From: Limnohabitans sp. MORI2
GTDB lineage: Bacteria > Pseudomonadota > Gammaproteobacteria > Burkholderiales > Burkholderiaceae_C
Direction of reading: 5' to 3'
DNA length: 64,000 bases
NCBI RefSeq assembly: GCF_027925025.1
Contig: NZ_AP027058.1
Coordinates: 2,294,001-2,358,000 of the forward strand
Below, one piece after another: positions 1 through 8,105 of the stretch (position 1 is the stretch's first letter; each line of letters starts with the position of its first letter). The notes under the pieces are model-generated. The model worked only from the letters and a program-made list of their open reading frames with translations, made no database searches and had not been told where the DNA came from. The position numbers and the translations under genes are program-made.

Positions 1-845
1 AACTCACCCGCTTGGCCGTTCTTGGCGCGTGCACGCATGAACACGGTGTCTGGCGCGAACGGGCCACTCACCCACATGCCTTCTGCACGCGCTTGCTGCA
101 ACGCAGGAATGATGATGTCTAGCTCTTCACGCCCCATCAATCCACCCTCACCGGCATGAGGATTCAAGCCTGCCACCGCCATGTGTGGGGCTCGACCTGT
201 CACAGCCAACTCGGCGGCATGTGTGATGCGCAGGGTCTGCAAAATATTGTCGACAGTCACAGCTTCTATCGCTTTGCGCAGTGACACATGGATACTGACC
301 AACACGGTTTTCAGCTCAGGATTGGCCAGCATCATGCGCACAGGCATATCGTCGACCGCCACGCCAGCATGCTCGGCAGCACAGGCTTGCAACATTTCGG
401 TGTGCCCCGGAAATGGCACACCCGCCGCGTGCAAGGCCTCTTTGTGCAAAGGTGCCGTGACCACAGCAGACACATCGCCGCGCAGCGCAGCTTGAGCAGC
501 CCACACCACGCAGTCTGCGGCTAACTTACCCGCAGTGGCGCTCACCTTGCCCCACGCTGGCAACTGATCAGCGCTAAGAGGCGGCGTGACTTGCAGCAAA
601 GGAATCGTGCAAGGCGCGGTGATATTCGCAGCCTCTCGGATGTCATGCACCTGTTGAATTTGCATGGGGGGCGGGGGCAGCTCGCACTGTGCCAAGAGCA
701 AGGCCGCACGTTGCATTACCGCCAAATCGCCAACCACCACGCAGCCTTGCATTTGCTCTGGTGCATCACGGAATGCTTTGACGATGATCTCTGGGCCAAT
801 GCCCGCCGCATCGCCCATCGTGATGACCATTGGCTTGAAGGTCAT
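1..845 (-). CDS. pdxA: 4-hydroxythreonine-4-phosphate dehydrogenase PdxA (3' end cut by window)
   Basis: PdxA oxidises 4-phosphohydroxy-L-threonine with NAD in the DXP-dependent pyridoxal phosphate pathway (family knowledge). Translating the minus strand from the ATG at 845 gives an unbroken frame to the window edge, about 281 residues. It has GDAAGIGPE at residues 11-19, then PGHTEML and LNPHAGEGG, all PdxA hallmarks. The last 40-90 residues, with the third metal-binding His, lie outside the window. The start overlaps the Nif3-like stop by ATGA, so the two are translationally coupled. Confidence 0.93.
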   Translation of the reverse strand, partial: MTFKPMVITMGDAAGIGPEIIVKAFRDAPEQMQGCVVVGDLAVMQRAALLLAQCELPPPPMQIQQVHDIREAANITAPCTIPLLQVTPPLSADQLPAWGKVSATAGKLAADCVVWAAQAALRGDVSAVVTAPLHKEALHAAGVPFPGHTEMLQACAAEHAGVAVDDMPVRMMLANPELKTVLVSIHVSLRKAIEAVTVDNILQTLRITHAAELAVTGRAPHMAVAGLNPHAGEGGLMGREELDIIIPALQQARAEGMWVSGPFAPDTVFMRARAKNGQAGE

Positions 846-1609
846 GCGGGGTTATCAATCTCGATGAACTGGTGTGTGATACCCAGTTGCTCGGCAACGT
901 GCGCGGCAACTGCAGGCGCACCATAACGCTCGGTGGCGTGATGACCACAGGCCAAAAACGCCACGCCGGTTTCACGGGCCAAGTGCGCTTGCGGCTCTGA
1001 AATTTCACCTGTGATAAACGCATCCACACCCGCTGCAATGGCCGCTTCGAAGTAGCTTTGGGCACCGCCCGTGCACCACGCCACTTTGCGAATTTCGCGT
1101 GTAGGCGTTTGCACCACCACAGGCTCGCGTTGCAAGGCTGTAGACACCACAGCAGCCAACGCATTCACATTGGCAAATGCTTGGCCGTCGGCATGTGTGC
1201 CCCACAGCCCTAAATCTTGTTCACCAAACGCACCTTGCACTTGCAGGCCCAAACGTTTGCCTAGCTGCGCGTTGTTGCCCAACTCGGGGTGTGCATCGAG
1301 CGGCAAGTGGTAGGCCAACAAGTTGATGTTGTGCGCCAGTAGCAACTGCAAGCGTTGTTTCATCCAGCCCGTCACCGTGCCGTCTTGACCGCGCCAAAAC
1401 AAACCGTGGTGCACAAAGATGGCATCGGCCTTGGCCTCAATCGCAGCCTCTATCAATGCGCGGCTGGCGGTCACGCCCGACACGATGTGGCGAACAGTGT
1501 CTGCACCTTCGACTTGCAATCCATTGGGGCCATAGTCTTTGAAACGCGCAGGCTGCAGCAAGTCGTTGCAGGCATTCAGCAAAGCTTGGCGGGTGGCGGT
1601 TTGGCTCAT
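842..1609 (-). CDS. Nif3-like dinuclear metal-centre protein (YbgI family)
   Basis: This is a 255-residue member of the Nif3/YbgI family, toroidal hexamers with a dinuclear metal site. The biochemical role of the family is still poorly defined. The two expected metal-binding segments are present: HHG at residues 67-69 and GHHATERYG near residue 222. The length is normal. It lies 9 bp downstream of the HtrA-type protease gene and overlaps pdxA by 4 bp, so it is part of the same minus-strand operon. Confidence 0.92.
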   Translation of the reverse strand: MSQTATRQALLNACNDLLQPARFKDYGPNGLQVEGADTVRHIVSGVTASRALIEAAIEAKADAIFVHHGLFWRGQDGTVTGWMKQRLQLLLAHNINLLAYHLPLDAHPELGNNAQLGKRLGLQVQGAFGEQDLGLWGTHADGQAFANVNALAAVVSTALQREPVVVQTPTREIRKVAWCTGGAQSYFEAAIAAGVDAFITGEISEPQAHLARETGVAFLACGHHATERYGAPAVAAHVAEQLGITHQFIEIDNPA

Positions 1610-1618
1610 CGTGCGGCC

Positions 1619-2767
1619 TTACTTTTGGATCTTAGGTTTAGGGCGTTGCGCGGGCGTTACATCGAGCGTGACGGTTTGGTTACGCCGCACAACTTCGAGC
1701 TTGGCAGGCTTACCAGGCGTAAGCGCTGCAATTTGCGTCAACAACTCACCCACATTTTTCACAGGCTGTCCCGCCACTTTCAGCAGCAAGTCACCGGGAC
1801 GCAGCCCCGCGTTGGCCGCAGGCCCGCTTTGCAACACCCCCGTGACGATCACGCCTTCGGTTTGCTTCAAACCAAACGTCTCTGCCAATTCAGCCGTGAG
1901 TTCCATCGGCTCAATACCCACCCAGCCGCGCACCACTTGCCCATCGCGCACGATGCCTTCCAACACTTGGCGAGCTGTCGACACAGGAATGGCAAAGCCA
2001 ATGCCCATGTTGCCGCCGGAGCGCGAATAGATCGCTGTGTTGATACCAATCAAATTACCGTTCACATCTACCAACGCACCACCTGAATTGCCGGGGTTGA
2101 TGGCGGCATCGGTTTGGATGAAGTTCTCAAACGTATTGATGCCCAGCTGGTTGCGGCCTAAGGCAGACACAATGCCGCTCGTCACGGTTTGCCCCACGCC
2201 AAACGGATTGCCAATGGCCAGCACGCGGTCCCCCACTTGCGCCGTGTCTGAGTTACCCAATGTGATGACGGGCAAGCGGTCAAGTTTGATGCGCAAGATC
2301 GCGAGGTCTGTATCGGGGTCCGCACCAATCAATTGCGCAGTGGTACGGCGGCTATCGCTGAGCGTGACTTGAATTTCGGCCGCGCCTTCAATCACATGGT
2401 TGTTGGTGAGGATGTAGCCCTCAGGGCTGACGATAACGCCACTGCCCAAACCTTGCTGTGGCGGTTCGTCTTCACGGTCACCGTAAAAGAAGCGAAACCA
2501 CGGATCGTTTTGCAAAGGATGAGCGGGAGCAATGGCTTGCGTGGTGGCGATGCTCACCACGGCAGGCGAAGCCAATTTGGCAGCCGGGCTGTAGCTACCG
2601 GGCATGGTTGTGCCAGAAGCGTTAGGAGCGGCTTCAATCAGCGTCACACCAGAAGTCACTGCCGAAGATCGTGAGTTCACCCACTCGGGCTTTAAGGTGA
2701 CCAACACAAACCAGATGGCCACCAACACAGTGACCACTTGAGAGAACAACAACCATTGACGTTTCAT
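1619..2767 (-). CDS. Membrane-anchored HtrA/DegS-type serine protease with one PDZ domain
   Basis: This is a 382-residue S1C (HtrA) periplasmic protease. An N-terminal hydrophobic segment (about residues 5-24) acts as a membrane anchor, as in DegS or AlgW, rather than a cleaved signal. The catalytic triad is visible as H124 (TNNHV), D154 (DPDTDLAIL) and S228 (GNSGG). A single PDZ domain fills about 275-375. One PDZ plus an anchor points to a DegS/AlgW-like sensor protease that cleaves an anti-sigma factor, but the substrate cannot be read from sequence. It starts 18 bp after tatC. Confidence 0.92.
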   Translation of the reverse strand: MKRQWLLFSQVVTVLVAIWFVLVTLKPEWVNSRSSAVTSGVTLIEAAPNASGTTMPGSYSPAAKLASPAVVSIATTQAIAPAHPLQNDPWFRFFYGDREDEPPQQGLGSGVIVSPEGYILTNNHVIEGAAEIQVTLSDSRRTTAQLIGADPDTDLAILRIKLDRLPVITLGNSDTAQVGDRVLAIGNPFGVGQTVTSGIVSALGRNQLGINTFENFIQTDAAINPGNSGGALVDVNGNLIGINTAIYSRSGGNMGIGFAIPVSTARQVLEGIVRDGQVVRGWVGIEPMELTAELAETFGLKQTEGVIVTGVLQSGPAANAGLRPGDLLLKVAGQPVKNVGELLTQIAALTPGKPAKLEVVRRNQTVTLDVTPAQRPKPKIQK

Positions 2768-2785
2768 GGTCTGTTTGCGTTTCGC

Positions 2786-3556
2786 TTATTCGGCGTCAGG
2801 CGCTTGCGTGTGTTTGATGAAGAGTTGCGCGGCCCAAATGCCAATCTCATACAAGATGCACATGGGAATCGCCAGCGCCAGCTGCGACACCACATCGGGC
2901 GGCGTCACGATGGCCGCAATGATGAAGGCCAACACGATGAAGTACGAGCGGAAGTCTTTGAGCTTCTCCACCGTCACCACCCCCATGCGGGCCAACACAA
3001 TCACCACGATGGGCACTTCAAACGCCAAGCCAAAGGCGATGAACATGCTGATGACAAAGCCCAAATACGCCTCGATGTCAGGCGCAGCCATGATGCTTTT
3101 GGGCGCAAAACTTTGGATGAACTTGAACACTTGGCCGAACACGAAGAAGTAGCAAAACGCCACACCCACCATAAACAAGACGGTGCTCGACACCACCAAA
3201 GGCAGCACCAATTTCTTTTCGTGCGAATACAAACCAGGCGCCACAAATGCCCACACTTGGTAGAGCACCACGGGTAGCGCCATCAAGAATGCCGTCATCA
3301 ACAAAATTTTCAACGGCACCAAAAAAGGCGAAATGACTGACGTGGCAATCAAGTGCCCGCCCTCTGGCAGCTGTGCCACCAAGGGCGCAGCCAGCAAGTC
3401 GTACAACTCAGCGGGGCCGGGATAGATGGCCAAGGCAGCACCCGCCACCAACACGGCAATCGTGGCTTTGACCAAACGGTCACGCAGCTCAATCAAATGC
3501 TGCACAAACGGCTGCTCGGTGCCAGCTAGTTCGTCTTGGGGGGAGTGATCAGACAT
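2786..3556 (-). CDS. tatC: Twin-arginine translocase subunit TatC
   Basis: TatC is the six-helix inner-membrane receptor that binds twin-arginine signal peptides and recruits TatB and TatA. The 256-residue product opens with an acidic stretch followed by the family's N-terminal pattern ([15 protein letters not shown]). Six hydrophobic segments follow, in the spacing usual for TatC. Its start overlaps tatB by 8 bp, giving the order tatA-tatB-tatC on one transcript downstream of the his genes. MsrP at 43.5 kb, with its RR signal, would be a client. Confidence 0.97.
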   Translation of the reverse strand: MSDHSPQDELAGTEQPFVQHLIELRDRLVKATIAVLVAGAALAIYPGPAELYDLLAAPLVAQLPEGGHLIATSVISPFLVPLKILLMTAFLMALPVVLYQVWAFVAPGLYSHEKKLVLPLVVSSTVLFMVGVAFCYFFVFGQVFKFIQSFAPKSIMAAPDIEAYLGFVISMFIAFGLAFEVPIVVIVLARMGVVTVEKLKDFRSYFIVLAFIIAAIVTPPDVVSQLALAIPMCILYEIGIWAAQLFIKHTQAPDAE

Positions 3557-4022
3557 GTTCAGAACGCTTCACAGGGCGAAAACGCGCCACACGGGCTGCG
3601 CCAGATAGCGCTTTGGTGCGCACACCTTGACGGGCCTTGTACCAATGCGGCACAGCGCCTCGCTTGAGACGCCATTTCTTGCCTGGGTTTTCATACGTCG
3701 GTGGCGGCGGGGCCAACGGCTCGTAATGGTCAGACGACAAACCCGCCGTGGTCTCGGCCCAGTCTTTTTCAAAATCGCTGGCCGTGGTTTGAACGGAGTG
3801 CTCCACATCACGGGCCGCAGACTCCATCGTCTCTTTCATCTTCTTGAGCTCTTCGAGCTCCATCGTGCGGTTGACCTCAGCCTTGACATCCGACACATAA
3901 CGCTTGGCTTTGCCAATCATCGTGCCCAATGTGCGAGCCACACCTGGCAGGCGCTCAGGCCCGATGACCACCAAGGCCACCGCGCTAACCACCGCGATTT
4001 TGGAAAAGTCGAGATCAAACAA
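3549..4022 (-). CDS. tatB: Sec-independent translocase subunit TatB
   Basis: TatB forms the receptor complex with TatC. The product is 157 residues: a short N-terminal membrane helix ([17 protein letters not shown] region, with the conserved E of GPERLP), an amphipathic helix, then a long charged and proline-containing tail typical of TatB rather than TatA. The tail carries a PPPP run near residue 105 and a basic C-terminus. It sits 19 bp downstream of tatA and overlaps tatC by 8 bp. Confidence 0.95.
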   Translation of the reverse strand: MFDLDFSKIAVVSAVALVVIGPERLPGVARTLGTMIGKAKRYVSDVKAEVNRTMELEELKKMKETMESAARDVEHSVQTTASDFEKDWAETTAGLSSDHYEPLAPPPPTYENPGKKWRLKRGAVPHWYKARQGVRTKALSGAARVARFRPVKRSEHV

Positions 4023-4041
4023 AGCGAGCGATCAACAGCAA

Positions 4042-4272
4042 TTAAGACTTGTTTTTGACTTCAACGTCGATGGTGTTTTTGTCGGCAGACACAGCGGCAG
4101 CAGGCGCGGCTGGCTTGTCTTCCGCAGGCGCGCTGCCGTCTTTCATGCCGTCTTTGAAGCCCTTCACAGCGCCGCCCAAGTCAGAGCCCAAGTTCTTGAG
4201 CTTCTTGGTACCGAACACCATGATGACGATCAGCAACACGATCAGCCAATGCCAAATTGAAAACGAACCCAT
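4042..4272 (-). CDS. tatA: Twin-arginine translocase subunit TatA
   Basis: TatA oligomerises to form the passage for folded proteins. The product has 76 residues. It begins with [16 protein letters not shown], a short membrane helix, then the FGTKKL hinge, then an amphipathic helix ([16 protein letters not shown]) and an Ala/Pro-rich tail. These are the standard TatA features and length. It lies 33 bp downstream of hinT and leads the tatABC block. Confidence 0.96.
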   Translation of the reverse strand: MGSFSIWHWLIVLLIVIMVFGTKKLKNLGSDLGGAVKGFKDGMKDGSAPAEDKPAAPAAAVSADKNTIDVEVKNKS

Positions 4273-4305
4273 GTGGAACTCCTAAATTTACTCAGTCAAT
4301 TCTAA

Positions 4306-4668
4306 TCAGCCGCGCAGCCATGGGCGGGGTCCCCCCATGACATGCCAGTGCATGTGGTGGACTTCTTGCCCACCTTCCGCGCCCGTATTGGTCACGATAC
4401 GAAACCCGCCTTCGGGGTAAGGGTTGCACCCCTCTTGCAAAGCCAGCTTAGGCGCCAGCAACATCATGCGGCCCAGCAAGCCCTCATGCTCTGACGTGGC
4501 ATGTGCCACCGATGGAATGTGCAACTTAGGGATGATCAAAAAATGTACAGGCGCCCAAGGGTTGATGTCGTGAAACGCAAACAACTCCTCGTCTTCATAC
4601 ACCTTGCGCGAGGGAATCTTGCCCGCAATGATTTTGCAAAAAATGCAGTTCTCGTCTGTCACGCTCAT
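4306..4668 (-). CDS. hinT: HIT-family nucleotide hydrolase HinT
   Basis: HinT hydrolyses purine nucleoside phosphoramidates. The product is 120 residues when started at the ATG at 4668 ([14 protein letters not shown]). The longer upstream frame lies inside hisE and is rejected. The N-terminal CIFCKI segment and the C-terminal histidine triad (HHMHWHV) define the family. The start overlaps the hisE stop by one base (TGATG). hinT is commonly found between hisE and tatA in Burkholderiales. Confidence 0.95.
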   Translation of the reverse strand: MSVTDENCIFCKIIAGKIPSRKVYEDEELFAFHDINPWAPVHFLIIPKLHIPSVAHATSEHEGLLGRMMLLAPKLALQEGCNPYPEGGFRIVTNTGAEGGQEVHHMHWHVMGGPRPWLRG

Positions 4669-5036
4669 CACTCCCCTGCCGCTTCGCGGGCTTGCGCTTT
4701 GCGCAAAGCTTTTTCTTCCAAGCCGCTCAAACCTTCGCGGCGCGCCAACTCGTTCACCACGTCGGCGGGTGTGAGGCCATAGTGCGCCAAAGCAATCATG
4801 CTGTGGAACCACAGGTCGGCCACTTCGTACACTAGCTTAGAGGCGTCACCGCCGTGGTCCACATCTTTGGCGGCCATCACGGTTTCGGTGGCCTCTTCGC
4901 CAATCTTCTTCAAAAAGGCATCGGGCCCTTTGTGCAGCAGGCGAGCCACATAGCTTTTTTCGGGGTCGCCACCGTTGGCGGGCTTACGGCTTTCCACCAC
5001 AGCCGCGAGGCGGTCAAGAATGTCTTGGTTAGTCAT
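4668..5036 (-). CDS. hisE: Phosphoribosyl-ATP pyrophosphatase HisE
   Basis: HisE hydrolyses phosphoribosyl-ATP to phosphoribosyl-AMP, step 2 of histidine synthesis. It is a stand-alone protein here, not fused to HisI. The start was set at 5036 ([10 protein letters not shown]), which gives 122 residues and a 5 bp gap after hisI; the longer frame overlaps hisI. The conserved helical motifs [15 protein letters not shown] and [11 protein letters not shown] (with the E..E and E..D metal ligands) are visible. Confidence 0.96.
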   Translation of the reverse strand: MTNQDILDRLAAVVESRKPANGGDPEKSYVARLLHKGPDAFLKKIGEEATETVMAAKDVDHGGDASKLVYEVADLWFHSMIALAHYGLTPADVVNELARREGLSGLEEKALRKAQAREAAGE

Positions 5037-5041
5037 GACGT

Positions 5042-5431
5042 TCACTTGTAAATCGATTCGGGGTCTTTCAGCACAGGCTCGCAGGCATGCCATGCGTCAC
5101 CTTCTAAGCGCTGATAAAAACAGCTATGGCGGCCAGTATGACAGGCAATGCCGGGCGTGTGCCCCTCTTGAGTCACCTTGAGCAACACCACGTCGTTGTC
5201 GCAATCCATGCGAATGTCGTGCACCGTTTGCACATGGCCCGACTCCTCGCCCTTGAACCACAGCTTGTTGCGTGAGCGGCTGAAATACACAGCACGCTTG
5301 AGCTCAGCCGTTTTTTGCAACGCCTCGCGGTTCATCCACGCAAACATCAGCACGTCGCCGCTGTCTTTTTCTTGGGCAATCACGGGCACCAGCCCCTTGT
5401 CGTCCCATTTGATGTTGTCTAGCCAATTCAT
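5042..5431 (-). CDS. hisI: Phosphoribosyl-AMP cyclohydrolase HisI
   Basis: HisI opens the purine ring of PR-AMP, step 3 of histidine synthesis. The 129-residue product has the Zn/Mg-binding pattern: CDND near residue 76 and CHTGRHSC near 95. No clear Shine-Dalgarno site is seen before the ATG at 5431. The gene should follow hisF directly but is cut off from it by the 1.85 kb island, so its expression now depends on read-through or on a promoter within the island. Confidence 0.96.
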   Translation of the reverse strand: MNWLDNIKWDDKGLVPVIAQEKDSGDVLMFAWMNREALQKTAELKRAVYFSRSRNKLWFKGEESGHVQTVHDIRMDCDNDVVLLKVTQEGHTPGIACHTGRHSCFYQRLEGDAWHACEPVLKDPESIYK

Positions 5432-5614
5432 AGGGGGGTGATCTTAAGGCAAGCTGTCATCACATAGCTTTGCCACATTTCTATGTGTATAGATTGTTTT
5501 ACGAAACCGACGAGGTGTATCACCCAATTGCGACTGTCCTCGTAGTTGCACTGACTAACGATTCGTTACGCATATCTACGAGACTACTCGCTGTGGTTAT
5601 GTGAAATGATGAAG

Positions 5615-6157
5615 CTAGCTTACGCGACGCCAAAATTTAACATCTAGGTCCACCTTATTGACGCCATCAATACGTGCGACTTCAGCAGCAAAATTCTGAA
5701 ACAGCGCACTGTCTTTAGACTGTAGATGAATAACCCCAGGCCAACGAGGCAGTTTGCCTCGACCTGCAATTTGCTTGAGTCCCTTCGCAACATGACTATC
5801 AAGTGGCACTTCTAACCAAGCCTGTATCAACTGCAACTTATGGTGAGCAGAAAGGTACTTGTTATAGGCGCACCCTCGAAGAAAAATATTAAGAAACTTT
5901 CTGGTACTACCCCACGTCTGCGCCCCCTTCGGGAGACTTACTTTCAGTTCATTAGTTGCCTTATCCAACTCTGCCAGAAACTCGGCCTCAGACTGCTTGT
6001 GAAAACGTTCTATCTGCAATTTCCCAAGAAAAGTGCGAGCCGCGTGAATCGTTCCTCTCGGCCCCATTCCACGCGCAGTCGAGGCACCAACTGACGTACT
6101 TGCCTGGCGTTCCCGAAGATATCCAAGGTATTCAGTATTCCGCAGCATCATCTGCAT
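5615..6157 (-). CDS. Hypothetical protein in his-operon island
   Basis: Not recognised. The product is 180 residues, basic and mostly helical in appearance, with no signal peptide or membrane segment. Notable stretches are GSTRKFLNIFLRG near residue 84 and LEVPLDSHVAKGLKQI near residue 115. It lies 42 bp after the TIR-like gene on the same strand and probably shares its transcript. The start is doubtful. The ATG at 6157 has no nearby ribosome site, while a strong one 24-32 bases upstream points to a different frame (see findings). A partner role for the TIR-like protein is inference from position only. Confidence 0.7.
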   Translation of the reverse strand: MQMMLRNTEYLGYLRERQASTSVGASTARGMGPRGTIHAARTFLGKLQIERFHKQSEAEFLAELDKATNELKVSLPKGAQTWGSTRKFLNIFLRGCAYNKYLSAHHKLQLIQAWLEVPLDSHVAKGLKQIAGRGKLPRWPGVIHLQSKDSALFQNFAAEVARIDGVNKVDLDVKFWRRVS

Positions 6158-6180
6158 GGACTAAATTCAAGTTGATCAAT

Positions 6181-6189
6181 ATCACCTCC
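6181..6189 (-). promoter_or_regulatory. Strong Shine-Dalgarno site not matched to the annotated start
   Basis: On the minus strand the bases read GGAGGTGAT, a near-perfect ribosome site. The ATG used for the hypothetical gene lies 23 bases further on, too far. The best-spaced codon is a TTG at 6179-6177. It opens a 15-codon frame that ends at a TGA (6134-6132), inside the start of the 180-residue ORF but in another frame. Confidence 0.6.
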
Positions 6190-6199
6190 ACTGGGCTTT

Positions 6200-7039
6200 T
6201 CAGAAAGGAATTTCATCATCCATTTCAACGAAACCAGATACAGGCCGAGCGCCTAGGCGCTTCGATTTCTGCGCTGTAAGCGTCAGTATGTCTCTATGCC
6301 CTTCAACCCAACGAATTCCTTCTGGCGTAACTTGGTAGTGCTTAACGTCTTGAGTATCGAATCCAGAACTCTCCTCCACTATTCGCTCAAGAATCAGACC
6401 GCGCCTCATTAGCCCAGTAATTCCAAGGGCAAGCGCCACATCATTAAAACCCTCTGCCTTAAGCTTCTGCTCGAGATCCCAATGCGAAATACTTCCAACT
6501 GGCGTCGGCCAAAATGCGAATGCAAGTGTGAGGACTGAAACCTCGTACTTCTCAAGATCAACAGGCGCTAGGCTGCCTGGCTTTAAGGTAAGGGACGATG
6601 AAATTCGCTGCTCCGTTGAGAGCTGATTCTTGACTAAGCGAACAATGTCACGCTCCAAATCTTCATATCCACTCTTGGAATCAGTACGATAAAGAATAAC
6701 GGGGCGATGCTGAATATCGAAAGGAAGCCGCGTCCTAACAGCTTTATCGCACAAGATTACCGCTGGCCTATTCATCGCCAACGCATATCCCAGCTCCAAC
6801 CAAACATTAGGGTTGTCTTCAGAAACTTCTGCTATGCAAATAGCGGCTGCCTCGATAGCACGCTCTATCTTGTCAATAACGGGATTCAAACCGAGAATCT
6901 CGTCGGCGCGCTGTGGGTCCACTCCAGCCTTCTCAAGTGCAGGTTTAACTGTCTCGAGATACCGACGATCGTACTTTCCATTGTCGAAAGCTTGAATGAC
7001 GAAGCAGGTAGGCTTCGGCGCATCATTGTTACTGTCCAT
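6200..7039 (-). CDS. TIR/nucleoside deoxyribosyltransferase-like domain protein with winged helix
   Basis: The start is placed at 7039 (279 residues), just before the domain; an in-frame ATG at 7102 would add 21 residues, and neither has a good ribosome site. Residues 11-140 form a Rossmann-like domain: a CFVIQAF strand, RADEI at 44-48, DNPNVWLELGYALA at 75-88 and LPFDIQHR at 105-112. The Glu of ELG (82) matches the catalytic Glu position of the nucleoside deoxyribosyltransferase/TIR-like fold. Residues about 165-252 look like a winged helix (ALGITGLMRRGLIL, YQVTPEGIRWV). Such domains often act as NAD-consuming or nucleotide-binding effectors in phage defence. That role is inference here. Confidence 0.7.
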   Translation of the reverse strand: MDSNNDAPKPTCFVIQAFDNGKYDRRYLETVKPALEKAGVDPQRADEILGLNPVIDKIERAIEAAAICIAEVSEDNPNVWLELGYALAMNRPAVILCDKAVRTRLPFDIQHRPVILYRTDSKSGYEDLERDIVRLVKNQLSTEQRISSSLTLKPGSLAPVDLEKYEVSVLTLAFAFWPTPVGSISHWDLEQKLKAEGFNDVALALGITGLMRRGLILERIVEESSGFDTQDVKHYQVTPEGIRWVEGHRDILTLTAQKSKRLGARPVSGFVEMDDEIPF

Positions 7040-7187
7040 ACGTTGCGGCAATTTATGCAATCTAACTTTAAAGTAAACGAGCTGACGTCTACTGAATAAC
7101 ATGGCTGCACGCTATGCGAAAAATTCAGCAACATCATTGGCTCACCTCTGGTAGTCCATGCGTTGAATCCATTGCGTAAGTGTATTC

Positions 7188-7218
7188 AATATAGATACTA
7201 TAACTTTAAAAATATCAA
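7188..7218 (-). promoter_or_regulatory. Possible promoter of the island genes
   Basis: In the AT-rich stretch upstream of the TIR-like gene the minus strand has TTGATA (7218-7213) and TATATT (7193-7188) with a 19-base spacer, or TCTATA with 17 bases. The spacing and match are imperfect. The call rests mainly on position and base composition. Confidence 0.3.
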
Positions 7219-7286
7219 TAAATATACCTATTGAGATTTACAAAATACAAAAACATAGCGCTTCTACATTGCAGGTGCCCGAACTA

Positions 7287-8087
7287 TTACAGCCGTACCG
7301 GAATCCCACGCTTCCGCATCCGCTCTTTCGCCTGCTGCACGGTGTACTCGCCGTAGTGAAAGATGCTCGCGGCCAGCACGGCGTCAGCGCCGCCTTGTTG
7401 CACACCATCGGCCAAGTGGTCTAGGTTGCCCACGCCGCCTGATGCAATCACAGGCACGGGCACGAGGTCGGACACAGCGCGGGTGAGCTGCAAGTCAAAG
7501 CCGCTCTTTGTGCCGTCGCGGTCCATGCTGGTGAGCAAGATTTCGCCTGCGCCGTAGTCGGCCATTTGTTTGGCCCATGCCACAGCATCTAAGCCCACGT
7601 TTTTACGGCCACCGTGGCTGAACACATCCCAGCCGGGACCGACGGGCAAGCCGTTGGCGCCCACGCGTTGTTCGTCTTCTGCGGTGCGACGTTTGGCGTC
7701 GATGGCCACGACGATGCACTGCGCGCCGTATTTGGCCGACGCATCGCGAATGACTTGAGGGTTGGCAATGGCGGCTGAGTTAAAGCTCACTTTGTCAGCG
7801 CCAGCGTTGAGCATGCGGCGCACGTCGTCGACGGTGCGCACACCACCGCCCACGGTGAGAGGGATGAACACTTGGCTGGCCACGGCTTCAATGATGTGAA
7901 GAATCACATCGCGGGCGTCGCTGGTGGCGGTGATGTCCAAGAAGGTGAGCTCGTCAGCGCCTTGGTCGTTGTAGCGTGCGGCAATTTCTACGGGGTCACC
8001 TGCGTCGCGCAGCTCCACAAAGTTGACGCCTTTGACCACGCGACCACCGGTCACGTCCAAGCAAGGGATGATGCGCTTAGCCAGCAT
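7287..8087 (-). CDS. hisF: Imidazole glycerol phosphate synthase cyclase subunit HisF
   Basis: HisF uses ammonia delivered by HisH to cyclise PRFAR into imidazole glycerol phosphate and AICAR. The 266-residue product is a (beta/alpha)8 barrel with the family's opening [20 protein letters not shown]. Its two catalytic aspartates are in CLDV (residue 11) and TSMDRDG. It is the last gene of the intact upstream his block; TAA and TAG stops in tandem precede the island. Confidence 0.97.
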   Translation of the reverse strand: MLAKRIIPCLDVTGGRVVKGVNFVELRDAGDPVEIAARYNDQGADELTFLDITATSDARDVILHIIEAVASQVFIPLTVGGGVRTVDDVRRMLNAGADKVSFNSAAIANPQVIRDASAKYGAQCIVVAIDAKRRTAEDEQRVGANGLPVGPGWDVFSHGGRKNVGLDAVAWAKQMADYGAGEILLTSMDRDGTKSGFDLQLTRAVSDLVPVPVIASGGVGNLDHLADGVQQGGADAVLAASIFHYGEYTVQQAKERMRKRGIPVRL

Positions 8088-8105
8088 AAAAATTCACATT
8101 CAATT

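Larger units (their letters stand above)
5432..7286. other. AT-richer two-gene island inserted between hisF and hisI
   Basis: The hisF stop and hisI start are normally a few bases apart in this order of bacteria. Here 1.85 kb separates them. The stretch is visibly richer in A+T than both flanks, especially 7160-7270 and 5460-5600. Its codon use differs, and it holds two genes unrelated to histidine. A 7-bp inverted repeat (CACATAG/CTATGTG, 5461-5487) lies near the hisI end. No integrase, transposase, tRNA or clear target-site duplication was found, so the transfer mechanism is unknown. Confidence 0.7.

Noticed and set aside
5432..7286. Island as a tRNA-targeted integrative element
   Set aside because: No tRNA, integrase or flanking direct repeat could be found at either boundary.
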